Assembly (NCBI GenBank): GCA_024697985.1
Contig: JAILRX010000029.1
Coordinates: 1-5,471, forward strand
Length of the DNA stretch: 5,471 nucleotides
DNA from: Treponemataceae bacterium
GTDB taxonomy: Bacteria > Spirochaetota > Spirochaetia > Treponematales > Treponemataceae
Direction: 5' to 3'
Both the position numbers and the translations under genes were made by a program. Every line of letters begins with the position of its first letter. Position 1 is the first letter of the stretch. The notes beneath the pieces are model-generated. The model was not told where the DNA came from and did not search any database. It saw only the letters and a program-made list of their open reading frames with translations. Of the stretch, positions 4,318 to 5,471 are shown one piece after another.

Positions 4318-5471
4318 AATCTTCAAGGTCCAGTTCGAACGTCATCCGAGCTTTTGTTGTCGGGTGATCAAACTCCAGGTAATAGGCCTGAAGACAAAGC
4401 CTTTCGCCTTCTTCCTGTGTGCCATAAAGATTGTCGCCCACAATCGGAATTCCAAGCCCCTTCTCATGCGCACTGTGAAGCCTAAGCTGATGCGTCCTGC
4501 CAGTTTCAGGGATGAACTCAATTAAGGTCCGGCCGTTTTTTTCTTCCAGAACCTGATAGTCCGTTATGGCCATCTTGCCGTATTCCTCATCGTAAATCTG
4601 CATCGGACGGTTGTCTAAATCCACGCGCATCGGGAAACGAATCGTGCCGTTTTTTTTCGACGGCTCAAGCGTGCCGCGCAGCAAGGCCCGGTATTTTTTT
4701 ACCACAGTTCGGTTTTGAAATTGAATCGAAAGGTCCCTCTGCGCCTGTGCAGTAAGGCCAAGCACCAAAAGTCCAGACGTGTCCATATCCAGCCGATGCG
4801 CGGTAGGCTGCTCGATGCAGGTCGGAACCAAAGTATGAACGCGTGTTGCAATGCTGTCTTTTTTTTCAGGACCACGCCCCGGAATCGAAAGAACACCGGA
4901 AGGTTTATCAACCACGATAATCTCCTCGTCGCGGTACAGGATGTTCAAGCCAAGCATTTTCGGAAGAATGATGCCGCATTTTTCATCGCAGGGCGGATAG
5001 TAACGGCCGTGCTTTTTTAAGAGAGAGGCTGGTTCTCGTCCATAGAAGAATTCTGCCATGCTTAATATTTTCAGATTATTCTTGTAGGCAAAGTTGATGA
5101 GTTTTGGAGCGCAGCAGTCGCCGGTTCCAGTCGGAATTGCGAAAATGTCTCCATTAAAAAGGTCATCGGCAATTGATTTGTAGGTTTCGATGTGGCCGTC
5201 AAAGCAGGCAAATTCGTACATGCCGTAAATGTTTTTCAGCGATTCGCGCGAAAGTTTTTTGCGCTCAGCTATCAGTGCAGTTGGTTCGGAACTGTCGCCA
5301 AACTGTTTGATTATTGCCGTAAGCGCCTTTATCCCGGGGTCCGCGCGACGGACTTCCTCGTTCCATTTTTCCACGTCGATGCACGGCGGCACGAAACCCG
5401 GCAAAATCCAGCGGCCTTCTCCTGCTAGCTGCCCGGAAAACGCGCGCAGCACGACCGTCCCGCCGCCGTCG
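4307..5471 (-). CDS. RluA-family RNA pseudouridine synthase with cysteine-bearing N-terminal extension (N-terminus cut by window edge)
   Basis: The frame is open to the right edge: 387 codons are visible, beginning DGGGTVVLRAFSGQ. A GTG at 5452 is only an internal valine, because this AFSG segment and GFVPP normally lie inside the N-terminal part of such proteins. Numbering from that valine: LRAFSG (2-7), GFVPP (19-23), GTGDCCAPKL (109-118), AEFFYG (133-138) and YYPPCDEKCG (151-160) form the extension. The RluA catalytic domain follows, with VVDKPSGVLSIPGRG (180-194), HRLDMDTSGLLVLG (219-232; catalytic Asp 222), RTHQLRLH (319-326) and VGDNLYG (338-344). Known: RluA converts uridine to pseudouridine in 23S rRNA and some tRNAs. 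The catalytic domain resembles E. coli RluA in length and motifs, but the RNA target cannot be told from sequence. The stop TAG (4309-4307) lies in a short repeat. The gene is probably independent of the envelope cluster. Confidence 0.92.
   Translation of the reverse strand, partial: DGGGTVVLRAFSGQLAGEGRWILPGFVPPCIDVEKWNEEVRRADPGIKALTAIIKQFGDSSEPTALIAERKKLSRESLKNIYGMYEFACFDGHIETYKSIADDLFNGDIFAIPTGTGDCCAPKLINFAYKNNLKILSMAEFFYGREPASLLKKHGRYYPPCDEKCGIILPKMLGLNILYRDEEIIVVDKPSGVLSIPGRGPEKKDSIATRVHTLVPTCIEQPTAHRLDMDTSGLLVLGLTAQAQRDLSIQFQNRTVVKKYRALLRGTLEPSKKNGTIRFPMRVDLDNRPMQIYDEEYGKMAITDYQVLEEKNGRTLIEFIPETGRTHQLRLHSAHEKGLGIPIVGDNLYGTQEEGERLCLQAYYLEFDHPTTKARMTFELDLEDWAR

Noticed and set aside
4219..4485. 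Plus-strand frame of 88 codons over the GC-rich repeat block
   Set aside because: It runs through short repeats into the antisense of the synthase gene and has no convincing ribosome binding site or protein features.
5450..5452. GTG as the start of the pseudouridine synthase
   Set aside because: The frame stays open to the window edge and the AFSG/GFVPP segment normally lies inside the protein, so the true start is outside the window.

Overview
All supported genes lie on the minus strand, and I see no plus-strand gene. The window looks like chromosomal DNA of a host-associated treponeme or close relative (Spirochaetota). This is an inference from the combination of a LpoB-like protein, several LPP20-like exported proteins with AT-rich leaders, and an RluA-type synthase with a cysteine-bearing N-terminal extension. 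No rRNA, tRNA or species marker is present, so the assignment is moderate.

Layout in the direction of transcription (right to left): (1) 5471-4307, an RluA-family pseudouridine synthase with an N-terminal extension, cut by the right edge. (2) 4306-4042, an intergenic region in two parts: a GC-rich block of short repeats just after the synthase stop (about 4317-4205), then a very AT-rich leader (about 4204-4042) with a candidate promoter, a near-exact 17-bp direct repeat and a strong ribosome binding site. (3) 4041-3340, an exported 233-residue protein, followed by a clear intrinsic terminator. (4) 3253-2663, an exported LpoB-like protein whose start region carries a partial 33-bp tandem duplication. 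(5) 2647-1577, an exported 356-residue LPP20-family protein with a second C-terminal domain. (6) A hairpin resembling a terminator, then 1524-1045, an exported 159-residue protein. (7) 1028-1, an OLD-type ATPase/TOPRIM nuclease cut by the left edge.

The four exported proteins look like one functional set. All have signal peptides ending in an (A/V)FA-type cleavage site. Three of them share a P-x-W-V motif a short way into the mature protein, followed by LPP20-like sequence. The fourth is LpoB-like. Together they suggest a periplasmic or outer-membrane-associated assembly built by duplication and divergence of the LPP20 module. Two terminator-like hairpins inside the cluster could set stepped expression levels, with the first gene made most. 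The OLD-type gene follows the last exported gene by 16 bp without a terminator, so it may be co-transcribed, although its cytoplasmic role is unrelated on its face.
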